From positions 62,001 to 126,000 of the forward strand of contig MUZD01000002.1 of the NCBI GenBank assembly GCA_002155105.1: 64,000 nt of DNA. Reading direction: 5' to 3'. The stretch's first letter is position 1. Each line of letters opens with the position of its first letter. This document shows positions 44,981 to 53,349 of the stretch, piece by piece. The notes beneath the pieces are model-generated. The model was not told the origin of the DNA, made no database searches, and was given only the letters and a program-made list of their open reading frames with translations. Made by a program: the position numbers and the translations under genes. This DNA is from Sedimentibacter sp. SX930 (GTDB taxonomy: Bacteria; Bacillota; Bacilli; Lactobacillales; Aerococcaceae).

Positions 44981-45011
44981 CCGGGCTGAACAGCACGCAG
45001 ATTCAGCCCGG
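44981..45011 (+). terminator. Hairpin after ynbB
   Basis: CCGGGCTGAA / TTCAGCCCGG with an 11-nt loop. The tail is A/T-rich but not a clean T run, so termination may be partial. Confidence 0.5.
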
Positions 45012-45079
45012 AAATCACACTTTTGGAACTAAGTAACTCCAAAAAATGTCAACCAGCAAGACCTTTCCACGAAAAAGTG

Positions 45080-45108
45080 TTGACTTTAAGCTGGTTTCCG
45101 CCTATACT
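45080..45108 (+). promoter_or_regulatory. Promoter of the first tRNA-Arg gene
   Basis: TTGACT (45080-45085), 17-bp spacer, TATACT (45103-45108), 38 bp before the tRNA. Confidence 0.85.
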
Positions 45109-45146
45109 GTTAAATGTTGTGAGTCATTCAGACGGCTCAAAATTTT

Positions 45147-45220
45147 GTCTCAATAGCTCAGCCGGATAGAGCATTCGCCTTCTAAGCGAACGGTCGGGAG
45201 TTCGAATCTCTCTTGAGACG
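45147..45220 (+). tRNA. tRNA-Arg (anticodon UCU), copy 1
   Basis: 74-nt cloverleaf: acceptor GTCTCAA / TTGAGAC with G as discriminator, D arm with AGCTCAGCCGGATAGAGC, anticodon loop CTTCTAA giving UCU, and T arm with GTTCGAATC. CCA is not encoded. Reads AGA and AGG. Own promoter and terminator. Confidence 0.96.
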
Positions 45221-45239
45221 TCATATCTGTTTTCAGAAT

Positions 45240-45280
45240 CGGTTGCATTCGTGAAGAAACGGATGCAACGTTTTTTTCTC
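45240..45280 (+). terminator. Terminator after tRNA-Arg copy 1
   Basis: CGGTTGCAT / ATGCAACG with inner CGT/ACG pairing, followed by TTTTTTTCTC. Confidence 0.85.
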
Positions 45281-45378
45281 ATGACGGCCTTGTGGGTCGG
45301 TCTATAGATGGAAAGCACGATATAAATGTCCTTTTATTGCGAGGGTAAAACATTTTTTGAAAAAAAGCCAAAATCATG

Positions 45379-45407
45379 GTGACAATTTAAACGGTTTGCT
45401 GTATAAT
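45379..45407 (+). promoter_or_regulatory. Promoter of the second tRNA-Arg gene
   Basis: GTGACA (45379-45384), 17-bp spacer, TATAAT (45402-45407), 59 bp before the tRNA. Confidence 0.8.
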
Positions 45408-45466
45408 CATTTCTTGTGACACCGGTTTGAAACGGATCAAAACTTGTCTTTCCGAATATTAATTCT

Positions 45467-45540
45467 GTCTCAATAGCTCAGCCGGATAGAGCATTCGCCT
45501 TCTAAGCGAACGGTCGGGAGTTCGAATCTCTCTTGAGACG
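45467..45540 (+). tRNA. tRNA-Arg (anticodon UCU), copy 2
   Basis: Identical over all 74 nt to the copy at 45147. The flanks are unrelated (different promoter, leader and terminator), so only the tRNA body was duplicated or has been kept identical. CCA is not encoded. Confidence 0.96.
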
Positions 45541-45555
45541 TATCTAACAAATAAG

Positions 45556-45596
45556 AAGCCTGCTGCAAGGATTTGATCCTCGCAGCAGGCTTTTTC
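45556..45596 (+). terminator. Terminator after tRNA-Arg copy 2
   Basis: AGCCTGCTGC / GCAGCAGGCT with AGGAT/ATCCT inside and a TTTTTCTG tail. Confidence 0.88.
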
Positions 45597-45625
45597 TGTG
45601 ACAATGATTCTAAAGTTTCGTGAAA

Positions 45626-45931
45626 TCAATCCAGGTATTCAAAGACATTTTTTCCTGTCTCGTCGAAAACAACTTCATGCGAGTCGCTGTTATCGATTTT
45701 CTTTAATGGGAAATTGGTACGGTAGATGCTCTGATCAGGGAACTGCTCCAAATAAATGACGAAATTTTTCGGATAAAAACTTACCATTTTCGTGAATACA
45801 TGATCCTGATCGATGATGACGGTCTTCACTTCCGTCATGTTCTTCACCCAGTAAGTATCCACATTGAAATACTCACCTGGATGAACCGTGTATTCATATT
45901 TCAGTATCGTAATAAGGTCATTCAACATCAT
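45626..45931 (-). CDS. Hypothetical protein, 101 residues
   Basis: No family recognised. The product is soluble, rich in Tyr, Phe, Val and Asp, with alternating strands (TEVKTVIIDQDHVFTKMVSFYPKNFVIYLEQFP), which suggests a small beta-rich fold. It has a strong ribosome site (AGGAGG, 5 bp before ATG 45931) and a minus-strand TATAAT at 45971-45976, so expression as a single gene is credible. Placement between tRNA genes and the fab region gives no functional clue. Confidence 0.72.
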   Translation of the reverse strand: MMLNDLITILKYEYTVHPGEYFNVDTYWVKNMTEVKTVIIDQDHVFTKMVSFYPKNFVIYLEQFPDQSIYRTNFPLKKIDNSDSHEVVFDETGKNVFEYLD

Positions 45932-46160
45932 AAATTCCTCCTAAACAGAATGTTAAACTCTTCACATCCCCATTATACCTCATTGCAAACAGATAATTAA
46001 TACATTTTTAAAATGAAATTGCGGGCACAAGTCAATAATTTGAAAGTTATATGTCGATGTTAAAGGCAATAAGTGGAAATTTAGGCTAAACTATGAAAAG
46101 TGTGGTATACTAATACTTGTAAGTCTGTTGCAGTTCCTGGTTCTTAAAAGTGAGGCGATA

Positions 46161-46505
46161 ATGGAAATGGTACGAAATATTACTAACGAAACGAAAACCA
46201 TGATTGAGAGCGAATTACGTAAAGGTACGAGCAACTCACGTATTGCGAATCTGCTTGGTGTGTCGTATGAGCAGGCTTTGGAGGTCGTTGATGCCATCAA
46301 GGAATCTATACGTCCTGAAATCGGTGATGAAATAAAATTTACCTTCCGCAAGCAGGAAATGGTAGGGGTAATCCGGAAATTATTGACAAATAGCGCCGTT
46401 GTAGAAATTTATTGGGATTTATCTTCCGGAACGATGAAGGATATCTGTGAGGATAAAACGATTGTGAATTTCAAAGACATTGAAGAGTTTGTTAAAGTTG
46501 ATTAA
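46161..46505 (+). CDS. Small protein with HTH-like N terminus and YkvS/DUF2187-like C terminus
   Basis: A 114-residue protein in two parts. Residues 1-50 (TMIESELRKGTSNSRIANLLGVSYEQALEV) look like a short helix-turn-helix; residues 55-114 (IGDEIKFTFRKQEMVGVIRKLL, VVEIYWDL, TIVNFKDIEEF) resemble the small beta-barrel YkvS (DUF2187), function unknown. GTGAGG lies 5-8 bp before ATG 46161. It has its own terminator and lies just upstream of the fab operon, where streptococci carry fabM. The two-domain reading is my inference. Confidence 0.68.
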   Translation: MEMVRNITNETKTMIESELRKGTSNSRIANLLGVSYEQALEVVDAIKESIRPEIGDEIKFTFRKQEMVGVIRKLLTNSAVVEIYWDLSSGTMKDICEDKTIVNFKDIEEFVKVD

Positions 46506-46517
46506 TACATATATATG

Positions 46518-46552
46518 GAAAGAAGCGGCGCTCATCGTCGCTTCTTTTTGTC
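46518..46552 (+). terminator. Terminator after the YkvS-like gene
   Basis: GAAGCGGCG / CGTCGCTTC with CTCAT loop and TTTTT tail, 13 bp past the stop. Confidence 0.8.
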
Positions 46553-46674
46553 GCAGAAGTCCGATCCAAGCAGGCTGTTTATCCAACTGTTTTACGTAAC
46601 CGTTTTATAATTAGTCGGCAATCAATGAATCTTGCAGCACCAGAAGATTTTAGAGAAAATTATTATCGAAATGC

Positions 46675-46703
46675 TTGACAGGTTGTATAAAATTTTATAT
46701 AGT
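46675..46703 (+). promoter_or_regulatory. Promoter of the fab operon
   Basis: TTGACA (46675-46680), exactly 17 bp, TATAGT (46698-46703). Close to consensus. Its -10 end overlaps the first FabT-like box. The leader to the fabT start is about 80 nt. Confidence 0.85.
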
Positions 46704-46750
46704 TTGAAAGTCGAAAGGTTTGAACATCAAACTATTTTGACCTTCAAACT
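46701..46750 (+). promoter_or_regulatory. Three tandem FabT-like operator boxes
   Basis: Box 1 AGTTTGAAAGTCGAAAG (46701-46717), box 2 GTTTGAACATCAAACT (46718-46733, near-perfect palindrome), box 3 TTTTGACCTTCAAACT (46735-46750). All fit the known FabT pattern TTTGAnnnTCAAA; centres are about 17 bp apart. They cover the -10 and transcription start, so FabT bound to acyl-ACP would block the whole operon and itself. Confidence 0.85.
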
Positions 46751-46790
46751 AATGTGGTTTGATTGGGCATCGAAAGGAGGAGAGCTATCT

Positions 46791-47252
46791 TTGGATCATT
46801 CCATAGATAAAATTAACTCATATCTCGTAGCTGTCTTCAATGAAGTGTTGGATATCGAAGAGCGTGCATTGCGTGTCAGTACATTTTCTGATCTATCCAT
46901 CAAAGAGATGCATACAGTCGAGGCAATCGGCATGTATCAAGCTCATACAACTTCTGAAGTAGCAAAAAAATTGAACATAACTGCGGGAACTTTAACGGTG
47001 GCCATAAACGCTCTGGTAAAAAAGGGGTATGTCGAACGCATTCGGATGGAGAAAGACCGCAGAGTCGTAAAACTAGGATTAACCAAAAAAGGACGCTTAC
47101 TGTATCGTCTTCATGATAAGTTCCATAGAGAGATGGTAAAGAATACCATTCGCGATATGGAAGATCAGGAAGTGAAAGTTTTGCTGAAAGGCCTAAACAA
47201 TCTTCACGGTTTCTTATTTGGTTTAGTTCAAAATATCAAGGAACAGGGTTGA
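46791..47252 (+). CDS. fabT: MarR-family fatty acid biosynthesis repressor FabT
   Basis: Winged-helix repressor that uses acyl-ACP as corepressor. The 153-residue product has a dimerising N-terminal helix, the HTH (TTSEVAKKLNITAGTLTVAI), and wing (KKGYVERIRMEKDRRVVKLGLTKKG). The start is TTG 46791, with AAAGGAGG 9 bp upstream; the frame extends further up through the operator but has no ribosome site there. It is first in the operon and is itself under the triple box. The stop overlaps the fabH start. Confidence 0.93.
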   Translation: MDHSIDKINSYLVAVFNEVLDIEERALRVSTFSDLSIKEMHTVEAIGMYQAHTTSEVAKKLNITAGTLTVAINALVKKGYVERIRMEKDRRVVKLGLTKKGRLLYRLHDKFHREMVKNTIRDMEDQEVKVLLKGLNNLHGFLFGLVQNIKEQG

Positions 47253-48235
47253 TGGAATTGGGTTCAAAAATTAGCGCAACAGGTCACTACCTTCCTGAAC
47301 AGATCATCACGAATGATGATCTGTCTAAAATCATGGATACGAGTGATGAGTGGATCAGCAAAAGGACAGGCATCCGCAGCCGACACATTTCGAAGGATGA
47401 GAATACTTCCGATCTGTCAAGCAAAGCGGCCCTCAGAATTTTGCAAAACGGCAACATCACTGCAGACCAACTGGACTTCATCATTGTAGCAACAATGACG
47501 CCGGATGCTCTTAGCCCATCGACCGCTTGCTTAGTGCAGGAAAAGATAGGTGCAGTAAATGCTTTCTGTTTCGACATTAATGCAGCTTGTTCCGGCTTTG
47601 TCTACGCATTGTCTACCGGCCTCCATATGATGCAGAGCGGTCTATATCAATATGGGATGATCATCGGTGCTGAGACAATGTCGAAAGTCGTCAACTGGGA
47701 AGATCGTTCTACGGCTGTCCTGTTCGGGGATGGCGCAGGCGGTGTGCTGTTGGAACGAACGGAAGACGATTGCTTCGTTGCAGAAGCGATCCATTCCGAT
47801 GGTGGACGCCATATGGCTTTGATGGCGAACACAATGAAAGTTGAAAACCCGTATGGAGACTCCTCTCAAGAGGACCAAGCTTTCCTTACGATGGATGGCA
47901 GAGCCATCTTCGACTTTGCAATCCGCAGTGTGCCTAGCGTCATACGCGAAGTGATGGAGAAAGGAAATCTTTCTGATGGCGACCTGAAGAAGATTTTGGC
48001 TCATCAAGCGAATGTACGCTTATTGGAGGCAATCAGCAAAAAAGTGAAATTGCCATTTTCATTGTTTGCCACAAACATTGCGGAAACGGGCAACACCTCA
48101 GCAGCAAGCATTCCGATACTGTTGGATCAGCTTGTTCAAACTAAGGAAATTCAACTCGGCACCAAAGATAAGGTGCTGATGACAGGATTTGGTGGCGGCC
48201 TCACTTGGGGAGCCATCGTAGTATCATTAAACTAA
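47252..48235 (+). CDS. fabH: Beta-ketoacyl-ACP synthase III
   Basis: Starts fatty acid chains by condensing acyl-CoA with malonyl-ACP. In 327 residues the catalytic triad is visible: Cys in [12 protein letters not shown] (near 113), His in [11 protein letters not shown] and Asn in [24 protein letters not shown] near the N terminus is typical. The ATG at 47252 shares a base with the fabT stop (TGATG). Confidence 0.97.
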   Translation: MELGSKISATGHYLPEQIITNDDLSKIMDTSDEWISKRTGIRSRHISKDENTSDLSSKAALRILQNGNITADQLDFIIVATMTPDALSPSTACLVQEKIGAVNAFCFDINAACSGFVYALSTGLHMMQSGLYQYGMIIGAETMSKVVNWEDRSTAVLFGDGAGGVLLERTEDDCFVAEAIHSDGGRHMALMANTMKVENPYGDSSQEDQAFLTMDGRAIFDFAIRSVPSVIREVMEKGNLSDGDLKKILAHQANVRLLEAISKKVKLPFSLFATNIAETGNTSAASIPILLDQLVQTKEIQLGTKDKVLMTGFGGGLTWGAIVVSLN

Positions 48236-48260
48236 AAAAACATATTTGGAGGAATTTATT

Positions 48261-48488
48261 ATGACATTCGAAAAAATCAAAGCAATCATCGTGGACCAAT
48301 TGGACAAAGAAGAAGAAGAAGTACAATTAGCAACTAACTTCAGAGAAGACTTGGATGCAGACAGCTTGGACTTGTTCCAAATCATCAACGACATCGAAGA
48401 CGAATTTGACATCAAAATCGAATCAGACGAAGGCATCAACACTGTTGAAGATTTAGTTAAATACGTTGAAGCGCAATTAGCAGAATAA
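48261..48488 (+). CDS. acpP: Acyl carrier protein
   Basis: Carries growing acyl chains on phosphopantetheine. The 75-residue acidic protein has the attachment serine in [11 protein letters not shown] (family pattern DSLD). GGAGG lies 9 bp before ATG 48261. Located between fabH and fabK as in other FabT-type operons. Confidence 0.97.
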   Translation: MTFEKIKAIIVDQLDKEEEEVQLATNFREDLDADSLDLFQIINDIEDEFDIKIESDEGINTVEDLVKYVEAQLAE

Positions 48489-48513
48489 GCAGTAGAAGGA
48501 AAGTAGGCCTTGT

Positions 48514-49473
48514 ATGAAATCAGAATTATGTGAATTATTAGGTATTCAATATCCCATCATTCAAGGGGCAATGGCGTGGGTAGCGGATGCTGATTTGGCA
48601 AGTGCCGTTTCTAATGCTGGTGGTCTTGGTCTTATAGGGACTGGACATGATAGTGTGGATGTAGCGAATGAAAAAATTTCGAAAATGAAAGCATTGACGA
48701 ATAAGCCCTTTGGCGTAAACATCATGCTTTTGAATCCGCATGTCGATGCAATTGTTGAAGCAGTGATCGCTTCCGGTGTCAAGGTTGTCACAACCGGCGC
48801 CGGAAGTCCAGCTCGCTATATGAACCAATTCAAAGAAGCAGGCATCACAGTCATTCCGGTTGTGGCTTCCGTAGCTTTAGCGAGAAGAATGGAGAAAGAC
48901 GGCGCACACGCTGTCGTTGTCGAAGGCATGGAATCCGGTGGACACATCGGAAAAACAACGACAATTGCCCTGGTTCCTCAGGTTGTCGATGCCGTTTCCA
49001 TTCCTGTCATCGCTGCCGGCGGTATCGGTGATGGACGCGGAATGGCAGCTGCTTTCATGTTGGGAGCATCTGCTGTTCAAGTCGGGACTCGTTTTGTAGT
49101 TGCCAAAGAATCCAATGCCCATCAAAATTTCAAGAATGCCATACTTAAAGCGAAAGACATCGACACAGTCATTACCGGTCAGATTACCGGACATCCTGTT
49201 CGTGTGTTGCGCAACAAGTTGACCAGAGAATATCTGCAAGTCGAGAAAGAAGAGACGAGCAAGGAAAATCCGGACTTCGCAAAACTTGAAGAAATGGGCA
49301 AAGGCGCTCTGAGAAGAGCGACTGTCGATGGTGATAAAGACTACGGTTCGATGATGGCCGGCCAGATTGCCGGTTTGATTTCGAAGGAACAGACGTGTCA
49401 CGATATCATACAAGAGTATATGACGGAATGCAAAGAAGTTATCTTAGCCCAAGCAAAATTGTGGGCTGAGTAA
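48514..49473 (+). CDS. fabK: Enoyl-ACP reductase II (FMN)
   Basis: Flavoprotein of the nitronate monooxygenase/FabK family that carries out the last reduction of each elongation cycle, replacing FabI and naturally insensitive to triclosan. The 319 residues have YPIIQGAMAWVADADLASAVSNAGGLG, the VVEGMESGGHIGKT segment and IPVIAAGGIGDGRGMAAAF for FMN binding. No fabI is present in the window. GAAGGAAAG lies ahead of the ATG. Confidence 0.96.
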   Translation: MKSELCELLGIQYPIIQGAMAWVADADLASAVSNAGGLGLIGTGHDSVDVANEKISKMKALTNKPFGVNIMLLNPHVDAIVEAVIASGVKVVTTGAGSPARYMNQFKEAGITVIPVVASVALARRMEKDGAHAVVVEGMESGGHIGKTTTIALVPQVVDAVSIPVIAAGGIGDGRGMAAAFMLGASAVQVGTRFVVAKESNAHQNFKNAILKAKDIDTVITGQITGHPVRVLRNKLTREYLQVEKEETSKENPDFAKLEEMGKGALRRATVDGDKDYGSMMAGQIAGLISKEQTCHDIIQEYMTECKEVILAQAKLWAE

Positions 49474-49494
49474 CAAACTTATAGAGGTGAAATT

Positions 49495-50421
49495 ATGGCA
49501 ACAGCTTTTGTCTATAGTGGTCAAGGTGCGCAATACTTCGGTATGGGTCAAGAACTTTATAACGAGTATGCAGTTGTGCGCACTGTTTTTGATGAAGCTT
49601 CCGCTACGCTTGGGTACGATGTTGCAGAACTATGTTTCCAAGAGAATGACAAGCTTCATTTAACTGAATATACACAACCAGCAATCTTAACGGTTAGCTA
49701 CGCCCTTGATCAATTACTAGCTGAAAAGGGAATTCAGCCAGATTTTGTTGCAGGATTGAGCCTCGGAGAATATACAGCACTGGTGAAAGCCAATGCTTTT
49801 TCTTTTAATGAGGCTATTTCGCTCGTAGCGAAACGCGGCAAATACATGAGCGAAGCAGTTCCTGCAGGCCGTGGCAAAATGGCTGCGGTCATGAATGCGG
49901 AACGCGCTGTGATTGAAGAGTCTTGCCGGGAAGCAAGCGAGACAGCTTATGTCGCGCCAGCCAACTACAACATGCCGACCCAGATCGTCATCGGCGGGGA
50001 AATCGAAGGCGTCAATAAAGCCATCGAAATTCTTGAATCCAAAGGCGTGAAACGCATCATCCCGTTGAACGTCAGCGGTCCTTTCCATACAGCCCTGTTG
50101 CATCCTGCAGCGGAAAAGTTGGAAGTGGCTTTGTCTGATGTGACTGTCGATGAACCGAAGATACCGGTTGTAGGCAATACCGAAGCGACTATCGTAACAA
50201 GGGACGCAATCAAGGGTCTGTTGGTGCGCCAGATTGAATCGCCGGTATTATGGGAAGACAGCGTCCGCAAACTGGTTGACCTGGGTGTGGACACCTTCGT
50301 GGAAGTCGGCCCAGGCACGACTCTAAGCAAATTCATCAAAAAAATCAATAAAGAGGTCTCAGTATACAACGTGGAGGATTTAAAATCCCTCAACAAGACC
50401 CTTGAAGCGTTACAAAAATAA
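49495..50421 (+). CDS. fabD: Malonyl-CoA:ACP transacylase
   Basis: Moves malonyl from CoA to ACP. The 308-residue protein opens with FVYSGQGAQYFGMGQELY, has the nucleophile serine in GLSLGEYTAL (near residue 91) and the histidine in SGPFHTALL, and ends in EVGPGTTLSKFIKK. GAGGTGA precedes the ATG. Confidence 0.97.
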   Translation: MATAFVYSGQGAQYFGMGQELYNEYAVVRTVFDEASATLGYDVAELCFQENDKLHLTEYTQPAILTVSYALDQLLAEKGIQPDFVAGLSLGEYTALVKANAFSFNEAISLVAKRGKYMSEAVPAGRGKMAAVMNAERAVIEESCREASETAYVAPANYNMPTQIVIGGEIEGVNKAIEILESKGVKRIIPLNVSGPFHTALLHPAAEKLEVALSDVTVDEPKIPVVGNTEATIVTRDAIKGLLVRQIESPVLWEDSVRKLVDLGVDTFVEVGPGTTLSKFIKKINKEVSVYNVEDLKSLNKTLEALQK

Positions 50422-50450
50422 GAAGATCAGACAAGAAAAGAGGGATAGTC

Positions 50451-51182
50451 TTGGATTTAAAAGGAAAGACGGTCATCGTCACTGGTAGTTCAAGAGGAAT
50501 CGGGGAAGCCATCGCTGAAGCGTATGCGAAACGTGGAGCCAATATCGTTCTGAATGCACGCAAACCGATTGCTGAAGAAAAAGTTGCGCATCTGGAATCC
50601 TACGGCGTCACTGTCAAAACAATCTTAGGTGATGTCAGCGATTTTGAGACTGCCAAAGAAATCGTCAGCCAAGCCAAAGAGCTTTTCGGTTCCGTTGATG
50701 TTTTGGTCAACAACGCAGGGATCACCCGCGACAAATTGATCATGCGCATGGATGAAGAGGATTTCGATGCCACTTATCAAGTGAATCTGAAGGGTACCTT
50801 CAATATGATCCGTCACGCTTTGCCGCTTATGCTGAAGCAAAGAGCCGGCAGCATCATCAATATTTCAAGCGTCGTCGGTGAAACCGGAAATACAGGGCAG
50901 GCCAACTATGCTGCCAGCAAAGCCGGAATCATCGGATTGACAAAATCTGTCGCCCGTGAAGCTGCAACAAGAGGCATTACATGTAATGCCATTGCTCCAG
51001 GATTCATCGAAACGGAAATGACGGATGTTCTTTCAGAAAAGATTCAGGAACAAATGTTGACTCAAATCCCATTGAAACGATTTGGAAAAGCCGAAGAAGT
51101 GGCAAACACTGCTGTCTTCTTAAGTGAGAATTCTTACATCACCGGCCAGACCATCAGTGTCAATGGCGGAATGTACATGTAA
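50451..51182 (+). CDS. fabG: 3-oxoacyl-ACP reductase
   Basis: NADPH-dependent SDR that reduces beta-ketoacyl-ACP. The 243 residues have the cofactor motif TGSSRGIGEAIA, NNAGITRD, the catalytic serine in NISSVVGETGN, YAASKAG (Tyr and Lys), and the C-terminal NGGMYM. It starts with TTG 50451 behind GAGGGA. Confidence 0.97.
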   Translation: MDLKGKTVIVTGSSRGIGEAIAEAYAKRGANIVLNARKPIAEEKVAHLESYGVTVKTILGDVSDFETAKEIVSQAKELFGSVDVLVNNAGITRDKLIMRMDEEDFDATYQVNLKGTFNMIRHALPLMLKQRAGSIINISSVVGETGNTGQANYAASKAGIIGLTKSVAREAATRGITCNAIAPGFIETEMTDVLSEKIQEQMLTQIPLKRFGKAEEVANTAVFLSENSYITGQTISVNGGMYM

Positions 51183-51197
51183 GACAGGAGGATAAAT

Positions 51198-52433
51198 ATG
51201 AATCGCGTTGTTATTACAGGTATGGGTGCTATCACACCTTTAGGAAATACGGTCTCTGAATATTGGGACGGCATCAAAAATGGTAAAAACGGCATCACTG
51301 CCATCACTAAATTTGACGCATCCGAAACGGGCGTTTCTGTCGCAGGCGAAGTGAAAGACTTCGAGGCGACTTTATACATGGACCGCAAAGAATACAAGCG
51401 TATGGATTTGTTCTCGCAATATGCGGTAGCAGCCTCTGCTCAAGCCGTGGAACAAAGCGGCATCGACATGGAAAAAATCGATGCGGATCGCTTTGGCGTT
51501 ACCATCGGGTCTGGGGTCGGCGGATTCATCACAATGGAGTCCGGCATTATCAAAATGCATGAAAAAGGACCGAAACGCGTACCGCCTATGTTCGTACCGA
51601 TGGCGATCGGAAACATGGCGGCAGGAAATACTGCCATCAAATTTGGCGCTAAAGGACCGAGCATGGACATCGTTACTGCTTGTGCTTCTGCGACAAACTC
51701 AATCGGAGAAGCTTTCCGCAGCATCAAGCATGGTTACGCAGACCTGATGCTTGCAGGTGGAGCAGAAGCAACGGTCTGCGAAATCGGCATCGCCGGTTTT
51801 GCGGCACTTACTGCTTTGTCCACAAGCACTGATCCGGATCGTGCATCCATTCCTTTCGACAAAGAAAGAAATGGTTTTGTAATGGGTGAAGGTGCCGGCA
51901 TCTTGATGCTTGAAAATCTTGATCATGCATTGGAACGCGGCGCAAACATCTTGGCTGAAGTTGTCGGATACGGTGTCACTTGTGATGCTTACCATATGAC
52001 GGCTCCATCAGCTGATGGAAGCGGAGCTGGTAAAGCGATGCTTCAAGCAATGAAAGAAGCCGGCATCACTCCGTCGCAAGTCGATTACATCAACGCTCAC
52101 GGAACAAGCACAGCAGCAAATGACTCCGGCGAAACAGCAGCCATCAAATACGCTTTCGGCGAAGAAGCATACAACGTCGCTATCTCAAGCACAAAGAGCA
52201 TGACTGGCCATCTATTGGGCGCTGCCGGCGGTATCGAAGCTGTTGCCTGCGTAAAAGCCATTCAAGATGACTTCATGCCGCCAACAATCGGGTTCCAGGT
52301 GGCTGATGAAGGCTGCGATTTGGACTACATCCCGAATGTCGGTCGTGAAAAAGAAGTCACTTACACATTGAGCAACTCTTTAGGCTTCGGCGGCCACAAT
52401 GCCGTACTATGTTTCAAAAAATGGGAGGCTTAA
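51198..52433 (+). CDS. fabF: Beta-ketoacyl-ACP synthase II
   Basis: Elongating condensing enzyme. The 411-residue protein has the Cys nucleophile in TACASATNSIGEAF (near 163), His in INAHGTSTAANDSGE and SKSMTGHLLGAAGG, and the ending SLGFGGHNAVLCFKKW. AGGAGG lies ahead of the ATG. Confidence 0.97.
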   Translation: MNRVVITGMGAITPLGNTVSEYWDGIKNGKNGITAITKFDASETGVSVAGEVKDFEATLYMDRKEYKRMDLFSQYAVAASAQAVEQSGIDMEKIDADRFGVTIGSGVGGFITMESGIIKMHEKGPKRVPPMFVPMAIGNMAAGNTAIKFGAKGPSMDIVTACASATNSIGEAFRSIKHGYADLMLAGGAEATVCEIGIAGFAALTALSTSTDPDRASIPFDKERNGFVMGEGAGILMLENLDHALERGANILAEVVGYGVTCDAYHMTAPSADGSGAGKAMLQAMKEAGITPSQVDYINAHGTSTAANDSGETAAIKYAFGEEAYNVAISSTKSMTGHLLGAAGGIEAVACVKAIQDDFMPPTIGFQVADEGCDLDYIPNVGREKEVTYTLSNSLGFGGHNAVLCFKKWEA

Positions 52434-52436
52434 TAC

Positions 52437-52898
52437 GTGAATATTGAAGATGTAAAAAGCCTTATTTCCTTGATCGATGAATCAACCTTGACTGAATTGC
52501 ATTATCAGACAGGCGACTTTCAACTTTTGTTGTCCAAGAATAAGTTGGTCCAATCGAACCAGCAATCAAACGACAGCGTTCCGGCAGCAGCTCCAACTCC
52601 AACAGTGACTGCTCCGGTCCAAAACATCAAAGAAGCCGTTTCTGAAGCGACTGCGAAAAAAGAAGGACAGATCATTACTTCTCCGATTGTCGGTGTTGTT
52701 TACCTAGCACCGACTCCGGATGCGAAACCGTATGCCACTAAAGGTCAGAATATCGCTAAAGGCGACGTTGTCTGCTTGGTGGAAGCAATGAAACTTATGA
52801 ATGAAATCAAAAGCGAATTCGATGGGGAAATCGTTGAAGTGTTGGTTGAAAATGAACAAATCGTTGAATACAACCAACCGCTGTTCCGCATCGTCTAA
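52437..52898 (+). CDS. accB: Biotin carboxyl carrier protein of acetyl-CoA carboxylase
   Basis: Carries the carboxylated biotin between AccC and AccDA. The 153 residues show an N-terminal helix, an Ala/Pro/Thr linker (about 45-75), and the biotinyl domain with the acceptor lysine in VEAMKLMNEI. GTG 52437 starts 3 bp after the fabF stop, with GGGAGG inside the fabF end. Confidence 0.96.
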   Translation: MNIEDVKSLISLIDESTLTELHYQTGDFQLLLSKNKLVQSNQQSNDSVPAAAPTPTVTAPVQNIKEAVSEATAKKEGQIITSPIVGVVYLAPTPDAKPYATKGQNIAKGDVVCLVEAMKLMNEIKSEFDGEIVEVLVENEQIVEYNQPLFRIV

Positions 52899-52916
52899 TA
52901 AAAGGAGACTAATAAA

Positions 52917-53348
52917 ATGAGTTTATTAAGTGCACAAGAAGTAATGGATATCATCCCAAACCGCTACCCGATTTTCTTCATCGACAAAGTTGAAGAATTG
53001 ACACCAGGCGAACACATCGTCTGCTACAAAAACGTAACAATCAACGAACCTTTCTTCCAAGGACATTTCCCAGGCGAACCAGTAATGCCAGGCGTATTGA
53101 TCGTTGAAGCGTTGGCGCAAGCTGGTTCTATTCCTTTGTTGACATTACCTGATTTCAAGGGACAAACAGCTTACTTAGGCGGATTGAATAAAGTCAAATT
53201 CCGTCAAAAAGTTGTTCCTGGCGATGTTGTTCGCCTTCAAGTTGATATCATCAAATTGAAAAAATTTGCAGGTATCGGTTATGGACAAGCTTTTGTCGGA
53301 GACAAAAAAGTTTGTGAAGTTGAAATGACATTCATCATTGGTAGATAA
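52917..53348 (+). CDS. fabZ: 3-hydroxyacyl-ACP dehydratase FabZ
   Basis: Hot-dog fold dehydratase; the 143 residues include RYPIFFIDKVEEL, the catalytic His in FQGHFPGEPVMPGVLIVEALAQ (motif split here at the usual HFPG.P core) and the glutamate in EALAQAGS. It is the only dehydratase in this operon. AAGGAG precedes the ATG. Confidence 0.96.
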   Translation: MSLLSAQEVMDIIPNRYPIFFIDKVEELTPGEHIVCYKNVTINEPFFQGHFPGEPVMPGVLIVEALAQAGSIPLLTLPDFKGQTAYLGGLNKVKFRQKVVPGDVVRLQVDIIKLKKFAGIGYGQAFVGDKKVCEVEMTFIIGR

Positions 53349-53349
53349 T

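Noticed and set aside
45147-45540. Genomic island or prophage between the tRNA-Arg copies
   Set aside because: Only 246 bp separate them, filled by a terminator, a promoter and a leader. No integrase or other coding sequence.
46632-46790. Longer FabT start
   Set aside because: It would place the promoter and all three operator boxes inside the coding region; the TTG at 46791 has a strong ribosome site and gives the usual family length.
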